Assembly: GCA_016648135.1 (NCBI GenBank)
Contig: JADDOH010002293.1
Location: 1 to 64,000, forward strand
Length of the DNA stretch: 64,000 nt
DNA from: Agrypnia vestita
Lineage: Eukaryota; Arthropoda; Insecta; Trichoptera; Phryganeidae
Reading direction: 5' to 3'
Shown piece by piece: positions 22,271 through 34,800 of this stretch. How positions within the stretch are numbered: the stretch's first letter is position 1; every line of letters starts with the position of its first letter. The notes under the pieces were generated by a model, which searched no databases, had not been told where the DNA came from, and saw nothing but the letters and a program-made list of their open reading frames with translations. The translations under genes and the position numbers were made by a program.

Positions 22271-22721
22271 CAATAATGACGGAAAATTTATTTATTTTTT
22301 AAAAATCAACGCAAATACAATACAAAAATAATTTACAGTGACGTTAAACTTATACTATAACCAGCTTATCCTTTTTTTTGTATATTTTATGTTGCCGTGT
22401 GACACAATTTTTATTTATTTTATGTATGATATAAAAATGTATATTTCCATGAATGGATGGCCGTAAGGAAATTATATTTTTCGAACATAATGCACCTAAT
22501 GGGTGTAAAATTAACTACCGACGATGCACTGCCCTTGAGAATGGAATATTTTGATATGTTGGTACCTTATAATGCACGTGGTTAATGAAATAAACAGTGC
22601 TAGGATAAATGGGTGCGAAATACTCAATGTAGAACTCAAAAACAATGCATGTATTATATCAAAATGAGTATCTTAGGTACTGATAAAGTGCCAAGGATAA
22701 CTCTGTTTCGATAAAACTTTG

Positions 22722-22790
22722 ATGCCATGTGGACTCGAACCTGGCACCTTTATACTGCCGGTATATCCAGAGGTGGTTAAAACAAAGTGT
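22722..22790 (-). repeat. tRNA-like (SINE head) sequence
   Basis: The minus strand has a perfect B box GGTTCGAGTCC, with an A-box-like TGGATATACCGG about 20 bases upstream. No full cloverleaf forms, so this is a SINE head or tRNA relic. Confidence 0.35.
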
Positions 22791-22979
22791 TTTAATATTA
22801 GCATAAAAGAACAACTATGATGACTTAATAATAATAATTTTTCATAATTCGCTAACCAGCTATTGGAGACAGGCTACACTTGGAAATTTTACATATAAAT
22901 AATAGAGGCTAGATAATTTAGAAATGATAAAAATCAAAAAGTCTCTCAACACCAAATCTAATATAACAACCAATTAAAT

Positions 22980-23160
22980 TTAACGAATAATCCATTATTT
23001 AATATATTCCCCATTTCAATGTCCCATTGTCAAACTCCACCCTTCTCCCCTACCACAAATGACGCCACACCTCCACCTAACACTTGACTCTTACAAATTT
23101 AATTGATGGAAATTGTGCGTCCGTCCTGACGAAGGATCGAAACCGGTAGACGTTTAAAAA
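22980..23160 (+). mobile_element. repeat family with hammerhead (ACCGGT type)
   Basis: The sequence TTAATATATTCCCC...CTCCACC...AATTGTGCGTCCGTCCTGACG matches, in inverted orientation, the element at 45.60-45.81 kb and a fragment at 37.29-37.39 kb. It resembles the terminal part of a Penelope-like retroelement, judged only by its ribozyme. Confidence 0.5.
23122..23152 (+). ncRNA. hammerhead-like motif, short stem II
   Basis: Stem I CGTC, core CTGACGA (23126-23132), six-nt stem-loop II AGGATC, GAA (23139-23141), palindromic ACCGGT as stem III, cleavage-site A (23148), stem I' GACG. Stem I is fully paired. Stem II is minimal compared with the 45.65-kb copy. Confidence 0.45.
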
Positions 23161-25315
23161 CTATTATTGTGGTTATACAAAGTTTGTTAGTTTTATCAAA
23201 TTAATGAAATTTAAACTTTAATATAACAGATCAATCCATAACAGATGAATATTTTAGCTTCTTGTCTTAATTTATTATTTGTATACATATTTGGAAATAA
23301 TGCTTATGAGTTACTTACTAAACTGGCGCATTGGTGCTTTTAATGGTTATACTTATACATATCTCATTCATTAATACGATCGATCTATATATCGGGAATA
23401 TCTTTGAACAAAAGTTTCTAGGTGGCGCTAGGATCCGTAATCCATTTTTATAACAGGAATATTTTATGGGACTCTTTTACGATTAGCGATTATTCAATGT
23501 AGATTTTATTGATATTATTAGGATTTTTCATTATAAATTCAAATATATTTAAACTAAAACATTTAAGTAAATACATCATTTCAATCTAATATTGGAAAAT
23601 TATTTATTATAATGAAATATTATATTGAATATTATATTGTATTGAAATACAAATATTGGTGGATGGCCCTGTTAAAAGCCTCAACAACCGTAGAACATGC
23701 ACGAGTATAACCGAAGCAAAAGTTCCAAGAGAAAAATATGGCGTTCTATCCGCGGGGAGACGGCGTGATGGTTGGTTAGTTAGTTTCATTCTGAAACACG
23801 TAAAATCTAACGATATTGGTTATTAGTTTTATTATTTGCAGCCTAGGGCAAACTACAGGAAACATCAAGGTCGCGGTGTCAGCTCAATAGTCCTTTTCAT
23901 TTTATCAGTGACGTATTTACTTTTGTTCGATTTCCAAAGAACGATATGTTTTACAGAATCGCAATATTATCAATAATATTATAATTTGAGTCAATCAATC
24001 TGATAAACACGGGAATTCATTACAAGATAAAAAAAAATACAACTGCCAACTTTTTTGCTTTTAAAGCTTTATCATCATTCATCCTCCTGGAAAGAAAATT
24101 AAATTCGAAAAATCATACGGACGTGAACCAAGTATGTATTCGAAAATAAAATCTCTCGAAGAGTACTATGACTAGTTAAGGATAATCAATTACCGACGGC
24201 TCATCCGCATAAACCCTGAGCCTGTTGAAATATTTAGTTTTAACCAATTTTATTTTGAATATCTAGTTTTTAAATCGATAATCGTATTTAAGTATTTTAC
24301 TAATGCATTTATAAATCTGACATTAGCATGGTAGTTTGGATTAAAAAGGTCGCTTAGGTGGTTTAATCGTGTTGTATGATGAGGAGAAAATAGTAAGAAA
24401 TAAATATTATAACGCGAGTGTTAGCGGAAGCCCACTGTACTGAAATCCTGGTAAATCAGATACTGATAGATGTTCGAAGCTTCAAAATTCGTTAAGGGCG
24501 CATGAGAAGATGTATAAGTGTGTACGAGTCAAGAGTTGTGTGTCAGAAAAGAAGAATGTGGCGTTCCAGCGAACGTTCCGATTAATTTTTTTTTCTATTA
24601 TTTGTGCGGACTATAATCTCATCTGAGCAATAAATGTGCGCAAATTCGCATCATTTTTTGCATTCATAAATTATTATACTGCGTAAGTGAGTACAGACGT
24701 AATTAGGAAGTATAAGTGGGTACCCGATTTTTGTGCTACATCTCATTATAGTGTAATAGGTCAGAAATTAATAAAATTTTGGACAGTATTCGGTCTATTA
24801 AGGCAAACCTAAGATCTGGTTTCGATTTTTTTTTGTGTGCGGGGGTTGGAAAAATGGGTCATCATAGGGTCACCACGATTACTAGACATAATAATTAAGC
24901 CACCACGGTCATCAATCATAATAATCAAGATGTGGTTCTTTTCAGGCTTTAAAAATATACATGTAAAAAGTATGTTAATAAATAACCAATGATGTCATTT
25001 GTAATATGATACTAATAAGTAATCTTTGACGTTGAATTTATTTAAAAATATTATTTTGATTAAAAAAGTAATTGGTAACTACGAATCATATTACAAAGAT
25101 ACCCTCATGCAATATAGGTATGAAAAGATCAATATAGAAATTATTTTCGAATTATTATTTTATAGATAATTTTAATAGTAGTGAAATGAAAATCAAGTAT
25201 TATCGCCACATAAAATTTATAGGTTAAGTCGTAATTTCGCGGATTTATGTGTATATCTGACTCTAATCAATGTGTTTGATCTTGAACACAATACCTCTTT
25301 TTGCACAGTCATCAT
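23160..25315. other. no gene seen
   Basis: AT-rich sequence on both strands without a frame of plausible composition and without a recognised repeat end. Confidence 0.4.
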
Positions 25316-25318
25316 CTT

Positions 25319-25750
25319 AGACATAACCATTTTCATTATTACATTTTCATAATTACTTTGAATGCTTTAAACAGTCTGATGCAGACATAACCATTTTCAT
25401 TATTACATTTCCATAATTACTTTGAATGCTTTAAACAGTCTGATGCAGACATAACCATTTTCATTATTACATTTCCATAATTACTTTGAATGCTTTAAAC
25501 AGTCTGATGCAGACATAACCATTTTCATTATTACATTTCCGTAATTACTTTGAATGCTTTAAACAGTCTGATGCAGACATAACCATTTTCATTATTACAT
25601 TTCCATAATTACTTTGAATGCTTTAAACAGTCTGATGCAGACATAACCATTTTCATTATTACATTTCCATAATTACTTTGAATGCTTTAAACAGTCTGAT
25701 GCAGACATAACCATTTTCATTATTACATTTTCATAATTACTTTGAATGTT
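25319..25750. repeat. tandem array, 64-bp unit, ~6.7 copies
   Basis: The unit starts ACATAACCATTTTCATTATT and ends AAACAGTCTGATGCAG. Starts lie at 25321, 25385, 25449, 25513, 25577, 25641 and 25705, exactly 64 bases apart, and units differ by one or two bases. The last copy is truncated. The units have no spacers, so this is a minisatellite. Confidence 0.95.
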
Positions 25751-26072
25751 TCTGAAAATAATATACAGCGAAGTGAAAAACACTTAAATACATATATCAG
25801 AATTCAATAGTCTTCGCGCCCTAAAACTATCATACATACCAATCATAATCATCAGTTATGATTAACTGATGATTATGGACCTGCCTGGCGCCTCGGTGTC
25901 GAGCTATATTTAGCTGTCGTCCTGCGCCAGTGCTAAGAAACTTATCTAGATTGTTCGAGGACATTCCAGAAGCCCCTATATGCTTTTTTCTTCATCTATC
26001 TCGTAAATTCGAACGAAATTACGGGCGTTACACGAAGTTACGGAAAGACCGACAGACAACGAAATTATTATA

Positions 26073-27357
26073 TTAGGTCCTTACATATGAAAATGGCGTT
26101 TTGCCGTACTGGCAAATTTGATCTCAAATATCTTCTCATTGGTTAGGAATTCCAAATCCAAATTTATACAGCTATTTACTCATGTATTTGTGTTTTGAAA
26201 ATTATAATTCATTTGTTTTTTACTAAATTGTTTTTTTCTTTGCGTCACTCAGTTTATAAAATGAAATACTTGAAATATCGCGTTATTTACGAGTACGAGT
26301 TCCACCATGGCACCAGTGCTGCAGAAACGGCTCGAAGGATTAATGATGTGTATGGCGACGGTGCCGCAAAAGAAAACACAGTGCGTTTTTGGTTCCAACG
26401 TTTTCGTTCTGGAAATTTCGACCTGCAGAACAAGCTCCGTGGACGGCCGGAGACCAAAGTTGATAATGAAGAATTGAAGGCTATTGTGGAAGCGGATCCA
26501 TCGCAAACCACATCCGAGTTAGCTGCAGGCTGCGGTGTTAGTGATAAAACTGTTTTAATCCACTTGAAGCAAATTGGTAAGGTGAAAAAGCTTGAAAGGT
26601 GGGTACCTCACGAATTGAGTGAAGCAAATCAACAAACGCGCGTTGACTGCTGCGTTGCATTACTCAACCGGCACAATAATGAAGGGATTTTAAATCGAAT
26701 CATTACCTGTGATGAAAAGTGGATCCTGTACGATAATCGGAAGCGCTCATCGCAATGGCTGAACCCTGCCGAACCAGCCAAACCATGCCCCAAGCGAAAA
26801 TTGACTCCAAAAAAGTTACTTGTGAGCGTTTGGTGGACTAGTGCTGGTGTCGTTCACTACAGCTTTCTTAAATCTGGCCAGGCGATTACGGCAGATGTCT
26901 ATTGTCAGCAACTGGAAACCATGATGGAAAAGCTAGCTGCTAAACAACCGAGGCTGGTTAATCGCTCTAGGCCACTGCTGCTTCATGATAACGCTAGACC
27001 ACACACTGCACAACAGACGGCTACCAAATTAGAGGAGCTTCAATTGGAATGTCTAAGACATCCACCGTACTCTCCGGACCTTGCCCCAACAGATTACCAT
27101 TTTTTTCGAAATTTGGATAACTTCTTCCAAAGGAAAAAATTCAACTCCGATGGGGCAGTCCAAACCGCCTTCAAAGATTTTATTGATTCCCGTCCGAATG
27201 GTTTTTTTAGTAAAGGGATCGATGAACTACCTATGAGATGGCAAAAGTGCATAGATAGCAATGGTACATACTTTGATTAAATAAATATATTATAATAAAA
27301 AAAATCGGCTTTATGTTCCTCCCATACTAAACGTCAATTTCATATGTAAGGACCTAA
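26073..27357 (+). mobile_element. complete mariner element, cecropia-like
   Basis: The 1285-bp element has terminal inverted repeats of 29 bp with two mismatches (left 26073-26101, starting TTAGGTCCTTACATATGAAA; right 27329-27357) and TA duplications at 26071-26072 and 27358-27359. It encloses an open transposase gene and is nested in a Helitron copy. Confidence 0.93.
26261..27280 (+). CDS. mariner transposase, 339 aa, apparently intact
   Basis: This is a cut-and-paste DNA transposase of the Tc1/mariner superfamily. The N-terminal half is the paired-like DNA-binding region (KYRVIYEYEFHHGTSAAETA, GRPETKVDNEEL). The linker has the hallmark WVPHEL. The catalytic triad is the first D in ITCDEKW, the second in LLHDNARPH and the third in SPDLAPTDYHFF, with 34 residues between the last two (D,D34D). 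Length matches the usual 340-350 aa, and no stop or frameshift is visible. ATG 26261 (MKYLKYRVIY) is preferred over longer frames that begin at non-ATG codons. Overall similarity is greatest to the cecropia subfamily, which includes the transposase part of SETMAR. The subfamily call is from memory of motifs. Confidence 0.93.
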   Translation: MKYLKYRVIYEYEFHHGTSAAETARRINDVYGDGAAKENTVRFWFQRFRSGNFDLQNKLRGRPETKVDNEELKAIVEADPSQTTSELAAGCGVSDKTVLIHLKQIGKVKKLERWVPHELSEANQQTRVDCCVALLNRHNNEGILNRIITCDEKWILYDNRKRSSQWLNPAEPAKPCPKRKLTPKKLLVSVWWTSAGVVHYSFLKSGQAITADVYCQQLETMMEKLAAKQPRLVNRSRPLLLHDNARPHTAQQTATKLEELQLECLRHPPYSPDLAPTDYHFFRNLDNFFQRKKFNSDGAVQTAFKDFIDSRPNGFFSKGIDELPMRWQKCIDSNGTYFD

Positions 27358-28039
27358 TATTTGATGATTAATTTTTTTCGATGTATTTATATTTAATTAA
27401 TAACATTGTTTACTTTCACTATTGTTTCTTTATTTCTTTATAATAATTATAACGTTTTAACTGACACATCATCTTCAGTAATATTATTAATACTATTATT
27501 ATTAGTAATATTATTGAAGGCGGTGTATCAGCATTGAAAATCTTATAAATATTTATTATTGTAAATAACAAATAGTGAAAGTATACAATGCTGTTATTTT
27601 TAAAAATAATTGATAATGGGCTTCCACAAAGTCTCATAAGAAAATTTTGAAAAATTAAATTCAACGTTTTGATTTTAAAAATTAGGACAATATTTTTTCA
27701 ATAGATCTCTGCAGTGGGTTATCGGATATTATTACCACAGTACACCCAGAACAGTAGTTTATCTCCGGCCTGTCGGCGAGTTATTAGTCTACTCTTGCAT
27801 TGACGCTAGGGTTGTCACTTTATTTTTACTCCCTTTCTTTTAACTCGTAGCGTCTGAAATTCCGACGCATTCCGAAAATTTCTGTAATTATTATACCTAG
27901 TTTCTGCACTTAAATTGCAAGAACGCTGATAAACATCAACGTAGACTTTTAAAAACTCACATTCTTTGTGATAATCAACATACCTTTTTAGTAAAGCACA
28001 ACAAACATAAAAAAAGGCATTTTTTTAAGGATGCGCATT

Positions 28040-28600
28040 TTTTTTCTAAAGCGGCGGCTGCGAGCGCGAATGGCACCGAAGGCACGGCCCTTTCTGCCGC
28101 CGCCTTGTGCCCCCATATTCTATGTCAATGTGTGCGTCACAGTGCGTGCGTACACGGCGCCGAGCACGCACGCACACATTCTAATGGGTAGCGGCCAGTT
28201 TGTATGAAGACGTATTACTGTTCGTAGTATACTGTGTTATTACGGCAAAATTTGACATCACGGTGACGCGAAACGCATCATACATCAAATGCCGTAATGT
28301 GACGACGACCACACAATTAGTCGCGGCGGTTTGTTAACAAGACCGAGCGACAAGTGCAACGAATTATCACAATCGAATGGCGGCAGTGTCGATTGTCGGC
28401 CCGTCGTGACATTGAGCAAGGCCAATTCGTATGTTAATTCGACGGAACGTTCCTCGAGCATGCGCCGTACCCCCGCTCGACCATCGTGCGCCTCGAGGTG
28501 ACGTCATACAGTGTCGTTCCCAACATGCGCGATGTGTTCTTATAGACCAGGAGCCGACGACCGCCAGACTTACGTTACAACGTGAGAAGCTTTGGATATT
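28040..28600. promoter_or_regulatory. CpG-rich patch with CRE palindrome, no ORF
   Basis: A GC- and CpG-rich island in AT-rich DNA. It contains GGCGGCTGCGAGCGCG, a GTGCGTGCG/CGCACGCAC inverted pair near 28.14 kb and a perfect TGACGTCA at 28499-28506. It is a candidate promoter or untranslated first exon. The small open frames have no recognisable content. Confidence 0.35.
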
Positions 28601-28822
28601 ATTCCATTTGAGTTAGGGGAATTTTGGCAGGTAACAGATGAAATAGATACAAAAATAACGATCCTGATTTTTTGGTATGTTTGACGGAACAGTAATTTAC
28701 ACTCATATTAATCATTGCCAGACGTTTTTCGCTGGTTATTTCTTCCGACAGACGTTTTGAAGTTCTACAATTATAATCATGTAACTTATATTATAGTAGC
28801 AAATATGAATTTTATATATTTT

Positions 28823-28950
28823 ACTATCTGTCAAAAATGACAGTACTTTTCGGTTCCTAAAGAATAATTATTTATTTATTTATAAAAAAAAGGGAAAGTT
28901 TTTATACTATAAAGACTGACGGACAGACAACGAAATTATTATAATTGGGA
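28823..28950 (-). mobile_element. Helitron H2 copy, short and worn
   Basis: The terminal hairpin CTGTCAAAAATGACAG lies at the left and the family end AACGAAATTATTATAATTGG plus GA|T at the right. The CTAG terminus has changed to CTAT. Confidence 0.55.
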
Positions 28951-30548
28951 TTCGGGCCACTATTTAACAATATTAACCGATACTTCATATTTTAACGTTT
29001 TTCTTACTTATTTTTTGTACCCGTATTACCCGTTATCTGCCAAAATCCCTCGAACTCAAATGTCATAATATCCAAACCCTTTTACGTACTATAGTGTACA
29101 TCTACAGAAAATATTTCAGTTTGATAATATAACATAAGTCTGGCGGACGTTGGCTCCTACTCTTAGGTATATGTTCTTAGCACAGCGCAGCGAAGCGATG
29201 TAGAATGTTCGCACGGTTCGAATGGTTTTTACGCATTTTCACGCGCTCATATCTACCTCCAGGGTACCTGTAATTGTACTTAAAAGTAAAAAAGAAATTT
29301 ACTGCCAATTTTTTTTTACCTAATTACAGAATTCTTTTAATTATTTTTATCTAAAAATGGCGATATACTAATTATATATTTCATTGAAAATTTTGGAATA
29401 AATGATATGTGGGGTGGGTTAAATACAAATTCCAAAAAAAAAAAATTAATGCAGGCAATAAATGCAATTTTTTTAAAATTAATAATTATTATGAATAATA
29501 TAATAATTTATATATATAATAATTTATGCAATATATCGTAAAATGTAATTTTCAACATATGATCCATCTCACGCTTACTAATAAAAAATTTACATTTTTC
29601 ACATTAGTGTGAGTATGTCAATTCAATTTTTTTTTTTTAAATTTTGTTTTTTCTTCTTTTTTATATTGCGTGTTCCGATCATTTTTTTAAACCGCCTTAA
29701 TTTGTTCATCTAGGATGTCATCTGACGTTCATGACCTCTTCTGCTATCAATTTTGCTTTGAATGGTGCGATGCAGGATCCAATGTTTTCTTGGTGTGAAT
29801 GGCTAAAATATTATAATTTTCGTGTTAATTATGGTGTTGTTATTTTTTATTGTTATTGTTTTATCTTGATTGCTTTATTTCGTATTCGAATCTGTAGTCA
29901 GTGACCATAAACTCTCTACCCAATTTATATTTAATAGTCTTCTACACATCCCCATATAAAATATTTCAGTTAGTGTCCATTCCATATAAAATTATACGGA
30001 ACGTGTAGCAGTATATCATTCTATACAAATAAGAAATGTTTTATAAATCAACAAGTTATACGAGACACAATATCATAGTGCAAGTGTGGAGTGCGCGAAT
30101 TTCAAGCTCTATCTTGCGATATGTGGGGGATTGGCGCGAACCAGTGTTATGAATTTTGTCCGTGGTAATTGAGTATGACGTATGTATACGTATGACATGC
30201 TCGAACGACCGTCAACTAAGTTTTTATTTTTGTACTGAACCTGTGTTATGAATAATAAATCTAGGTTGCCGTTTCTGGATGATATGTATGTTGTTAAAGT
30301 GATTGATCATTTTAGCTAGAGGAGAGGGATAGTGTAGATTAATATTATATAACTAGAGATCTCATTGATCGGACAGGTATGTATAAGCATATTTGTGTAA
30401 CAAATGTGCTTAAATATTTGTGAAATTTTGTAGTATCATTATTGTTAATCAATCCACCGTTATTGTTTTTTTTTTGCTAAAGTATATCAAATTTAATCAA
30501 ATCTACCCTCCAAACAGCAGTAAGAACAAGAAGCATGACTTTAAAGTC
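28951..30548. other. AT-rich, no gene seen
   Basis: It includes low-complexity (A/T) runs at 29.4-29.7 kb and a slightly GC-richer segment at 30.05-30.2 kb without an open frame. Confidence 0.4.
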
Positions 30549-30549
30549 T

Positions 30550-30643
30550 TTCTTTTACCAAATATATGTTTAAATTAATTTAAACATATATTTGGTAAAA
30601 TTGGTAAAATGGTAAATTAATTTAAACATATATTTGGTAAAAG
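30550..30643. repeat. nested palindrome
   Basis: TTTTACCAAATATATGTTTA and its complement form a hairpin, and the right arm is repeated once more after a short GGTAAAAT spacer. Confidence 0.75.
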
Positions 30644-31897
30644 AAAATCGAAATCAATAATTTATCTGGCAGAATATTATGAAATATTAAAATCTGAATA
30701 ATAAGTTAATTATTGTGATAGGAGTGTATAACGAGATATATATCTTATTTCGGTTTCTTTTCAAAATATATGCTTAGGAAAGGTCATGCTTCTTATTCTT
30801 ACTGCACGCGCCTGCCTCAATATAATCTTCTTTTAATAATTGAAGAATGAGGATCGATGAGATGAAAGAAGTTACTAAAGTTTTAAAGCAATAATAAAGA
30901 AAATGAATGTTCCTTTTTCGGGATATATTATATTTTGAAAAACATAAAAATGTCGTAACACGACCATTGTCCAATATTGCCAAAGATATATGTCTTATCA
31001 ATAAATTGTGGGTTCTTTTAGCAAATTAATAGCAAAGAGATTATTTTTAAACTGGATAAAAATTATCTAAGCGAGGTATTGTACGGAGCGGAACTGATGG
31101 ATCTGTGTTGTTGAATCCGGATGCTATAGAATTGACACCTTGTTACACAAATCAGTCTGGTCTTGTTTCCATCAAATATTTTCTCCATACATCCAATCTA
31201 CTGCATACTTCCTCATTACATTTATTACACTCTTCTCATATGCTGTGAAAAATTGCTTGAATCTTCGTATCTCGTAACCATATCTACCCTCCATCACCTG
31301 ATGTGGCCCATATTATCCACAGCACCCCTAGCAAGCCTATGCCCTTAAAACCTTTCATCCCGCCCGTTATTTAAACCGGTTATTTTCTGTACGGTTAATT
31401 GGGATTTGTATCTGATTGCACTGATGATTGGTAACAAAAATATAACTGTTATAAATATATATATACTGCTATAAATTAAATGCCAATTATCGATCCAATC
31501 AGATACAAAAAACGGTTTGTGTCACCGGCTAAAATATCATCACTACGGCACACTTGAACGAAAATGCAACTCACGAAATTTGTCAAGTCTTAATTTATAA
31601 ACTCACCATAAAATTCGTTCCTTTTATATCCGCAGTTTAAAAGTAGAAAGATCCGTATCCATCCATTCCTTAGCAAATCTTCTTAAAAAGTGTTGATTTT
31701 AGTTGACGGCATTTTATAACATTGTTGGTTTTTACGCTTGGTCTAACACATTTTTCGAGTCACCCACCAGTGATTCCAGCGTCTCTATGAATAAAGCAAT
31801 GGGTCAAGATTACATTCAAATTTATCCTCTAGACCGAGGACACAAATGCATTGATCGAACCAGTCGTAGGGGGTGCTCCGTCGGATATTGCGATGCA

Positions 31898-32275
31898 TTC
31901 GCTCCGTGATAAATTAAAGGATTTTGGATACCTGTCCAAAACGTTAAATATGCCTTCGCCCTATCACAGTATAGTAAAGCATACAGTATTATATCTTCAT
32001 ACAAACAGCCGAAACGACACCCTTCGAAATCTCGGTATACTTCGAACTGCTCAGTCGCCGCAGGGCTGCAGTAACGTGCGGACGCAAGCAGTGTGAGACG
32101 TTCCCACGCATAACATTTAGGTCAATTTATGGCACCCCAAACCATAAAGAGTCAGTCAATGAGCAGCCCTGGTGCGTTTTTAACCAAGTTTAAGTACCAA
32201 GCGGCCGTAGGTATTTATTTCAAGGACACTACCGAGATAACATACTGTATGTATTTATTATACTGTGGCCCTATG
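31898..32275. repeat. dispersed repeat R, copy 1
   Basis: It shares long blocks with 57190-57480, including GAAATCTCGGTATACTTCG, CAGTCGCCGCAGGGCTGCAG and GTAGGTATTTATTTCAAGGA. On the minus strand it carries a decayed hammerhead string (CTGAGCA...GAAGTATACC). The open frames in it are shared repeat sequence, not a gene. Confidence 0.65.
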
Positions 32276-32595
32276 TTGTCCCGGGTAGCTCTTTGTACAA
32301 AAAAGTTACCCACAATGATCTCATCAATAACCGTGCGTGAGAAAGCCGAAAGTTGTGTCTTTCCACTTATATCAGTAAGGCGAACGGGCGGACATTGCAC
32401 AATTTTTCTGATATTTGACGTAATGATTTTTGGAAAATTCGGCGGCTCACAGTATGACATGGTTGTGACGGATTTATTGAATACCGATTAATTAATTAAA
32501 CTAACGTACAAAGTCACTTATCACTATTAAATGTAACGCTATTCCTTAAATTAAACTATTTCGCAAATTTATCACTCGTAAATAGACACTTCTGT

Positions 32596-32706
32596 GTATA
32601 GTTTTCTGGGATATTCTGCCGTGTATATAAGACCTCTCTGGCCAAATCCGAAAGCCAGAGAGGTCACATATACACGACAGAATATCCCAGAAAACTATAC
32701 ACAGAA
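32596..32706. repeat. near-perfect palindrome related to the 22.1-kb family
   Basis: GTGTATAGTTTTCTGGGATA and its complement flank a ~10-nt centre. The right flank AGATTCTGAACGGCCGTGAA is also found beside the 22.1- and 41.2-kb elements. The hammerhead core is absent here. Confidence 0.75.
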
Positions 32707-33845
32707 GATTCTGAACGGCCGTGAAAACCTAAGGACATTCGTAAATAGACACTTTATATTCGCTTTAACACTTTATTCACTGTTCACTATTCCATCAATT
32801 TCCGCACTTATTAATTTCGCTTCGGTTTATTTCCCTACGTAAGAACTTTCTAGAATCGCTGTCGAATTACCGCTCGCTTGGCACCACTGGCTTCTCGCCG
32901 CTACCGCTCGCTTGGCCGGCCTGATCCGCCGCTTGCGCCTACCTTCGCTTTGTTATCGCCTGTCAACGCGCACGGAAAACAACTCACTCCTTACTCCCGT
33001 GTGTCGTATTTATATTGGCTAATGCTGTTATCCGGACGTTTCCAGTGTTTACTCGCAAGTACTCGTAAATTCCAGATGTTCCTGGAAAGTTGCAGACGTC
33101 CGGTGAGGTGATTCCAGATCCTTCGGTAGTATTGTGCCAACTTCAACCAACTGTCACTTGACAGAAGTGCGTGATCCTTTTTAGTCTCGTTACAATATAG
33201 ATAGGTATATAGACATCCTAAAATATACGTGTTTTTTAATGAAGCAGATCAATGTTTTTTTTTAAATTCAAACAATCCATTTAGGAACATATGGAATGCC
33301 GTAAAACATTTTATCAAAATTTCCTTTGTGTATATAAAAAAACTGTTTAAATTATGCGTTCCTACTATACAGAGTGTAATCGAAATTTTTGATATACGGT
33401 ATACGGGTATACGGGTATTGATTGGATATATACATTGATACGGGTATACAATGCGAGATTTGCTAAAGTCTTGCAGAGTTTATACTGCACATACGCTACA
33501 AAATATTGTTACTTTAAGACAAATCATTCGTGTTATCTAGCAACTTCAGATAGACGACTTTTTTTTACCTAATTCATTAATAATGTCTACCACTTGTGTG
33601 TGCGGCTTCAGAAGAACGTTGCTATTCGCAAGCAAACAAATCTCGCGCAAAAAACTTCCTGGCCGCATAATATAAAATTTGGTAATACCTATAGACCGCC
33701 TCCTTCACCTTTAACGGTCCCTGATTTTTTTCTTTAGTATTACATATTGTAGAGGGATTACGGTAATAAGCCAGCCAGAATTCAGCTGCTGAAAGAAAAA
33801 AATCGTCAAGAAATAGAACAAATCACGTGTTTTGTTAAGAACACC

Positions 33846-33883
<38 letters not shown>

Positions 33884-34632
33884 CATACAAGTTTTGTTTC
33901 TAATTTCGTAATTATTTGTAGTTTTCGAGCCTACTTTGGAGTGTTTGTGCGTGTATATAAATGTATATTAGTATATGAGTTTTAAAAAATTCCGTCTTAT
34001 CAATCATACGTTACCTAAATACTCTTCATACAAACAGTGTCTGTTATCAGTGAGTTTTAAATTGATAAAGCCGAATGCAATTCATAACACACAACCGTAC
34101 CCATTCGAGAATGGCCTTGTTTGTGTTTCGTTTGTTGAAAAGTGAAATTATATTTTTCACCGGTTAATTTTTATTATTTTGTTATCGCATATTAATAAAT
34201 ATCAGGCGCATGCAGTGAAGTACATTAAAGCATGACTTATTCTCGACGGTATTAAAACTTTTTACGTATACTTTTTGTTATTTGATAAAAGGTAATAAAA
34301 CACGGTCACTTCCATCATATTCATCGTGTAAGGCATATGTTAAATTACTATGATGCAGTAATAAAATCAATATTGTGTTTTATTGCAACAAAGATGCAAT
34401 CCGATCGGAATTACATATGTGGAAAAATGTACGGGAATATGTAAAAAAAACATTTTTTCGCCAGTCTACCTTTATGCACTTATTTATACGACAATATGGA
34501 TAGCTTAAGAAAAGGATAAAGTAAGCTACGTAAAAAGATTTTTATTTAGGGAATCGAAGAACTCCAGTTGGAATGCGATGGGCAGGTATTCTGAACTAAA
34601 ACTATTTTTTCATGGTATAAATAATAAAAATA
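32707..34632. other. no gene seen
   Basis: It contains a GC-richer strip at 32.85-33.12 kb without a defensible frame and a (TA)n microsatellite at ~33850-33880. The rest is AT-rich. Confidence 0.4.
33850..33880. repeat. (TA)n microsatellite
   Basis: About 14 uninterrupted TA dinucleotides, followed by CATACATACA. Confidence 0.9.
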
Positions 34633-34800
34633 GAGTAGCTTATTGGTCTTGTGGTCAGGACTCTCGCCTCGTGATCCAAAGGTCGCGGGTTCGAACTTCA
34701 CTCCAGACCAGCAAGTAAGCACAAGCGTTCAGCTTAGATTGAAAATAGTAGGAATATTGATGTTACACGTATTCCGTATTTGCATCTCTATTTAAAAAAA
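34633..34800 (+). mobile_element. tRNA-derived SINE, copy 2
   Basis: The tRNA-like head has TTGTGGTCAGG as A box and a perfect GGTTCGAAC B box. It is followed by ACCAGCAAGTAAGC, the shared body ATTGATGTTACACGTATTCC and an A-rich end. It is the best preserved of the three copies. Confidence 0.75.

Larger units (their letters stand above)
25985..27364 (-). mobile_element. Helitron H2 copy split by the mariner insertion
   Basis: The sequence GAACGAAATTACGGGCGTTA...CAGACAACGAAATTATTA before 26073 and TATTTGA|T after 27357 join to give the usual H2 5' end when the mariner and one TA are removed. The H2 3' end (CTAG side) is not clear on the left. Confidence 0.6.

Noticed and set aside
25319..25750. 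CRISPR array
   Set aside because: Repeats are directly adjacent with no unique spacers, and the genome is eukaryotic.
31703..32491. Several plus-strand open frames of 68-120 codons
   Set aside because: Large parts recur in the repeat at 57190-57480 with stops in different places, so they are repeat sequence.
34633..34720. Functional tRNA gene
   Set aside because: A and B boxes are present, but the acceptor stem does not pair and the sequence continues into a shared SINE body.
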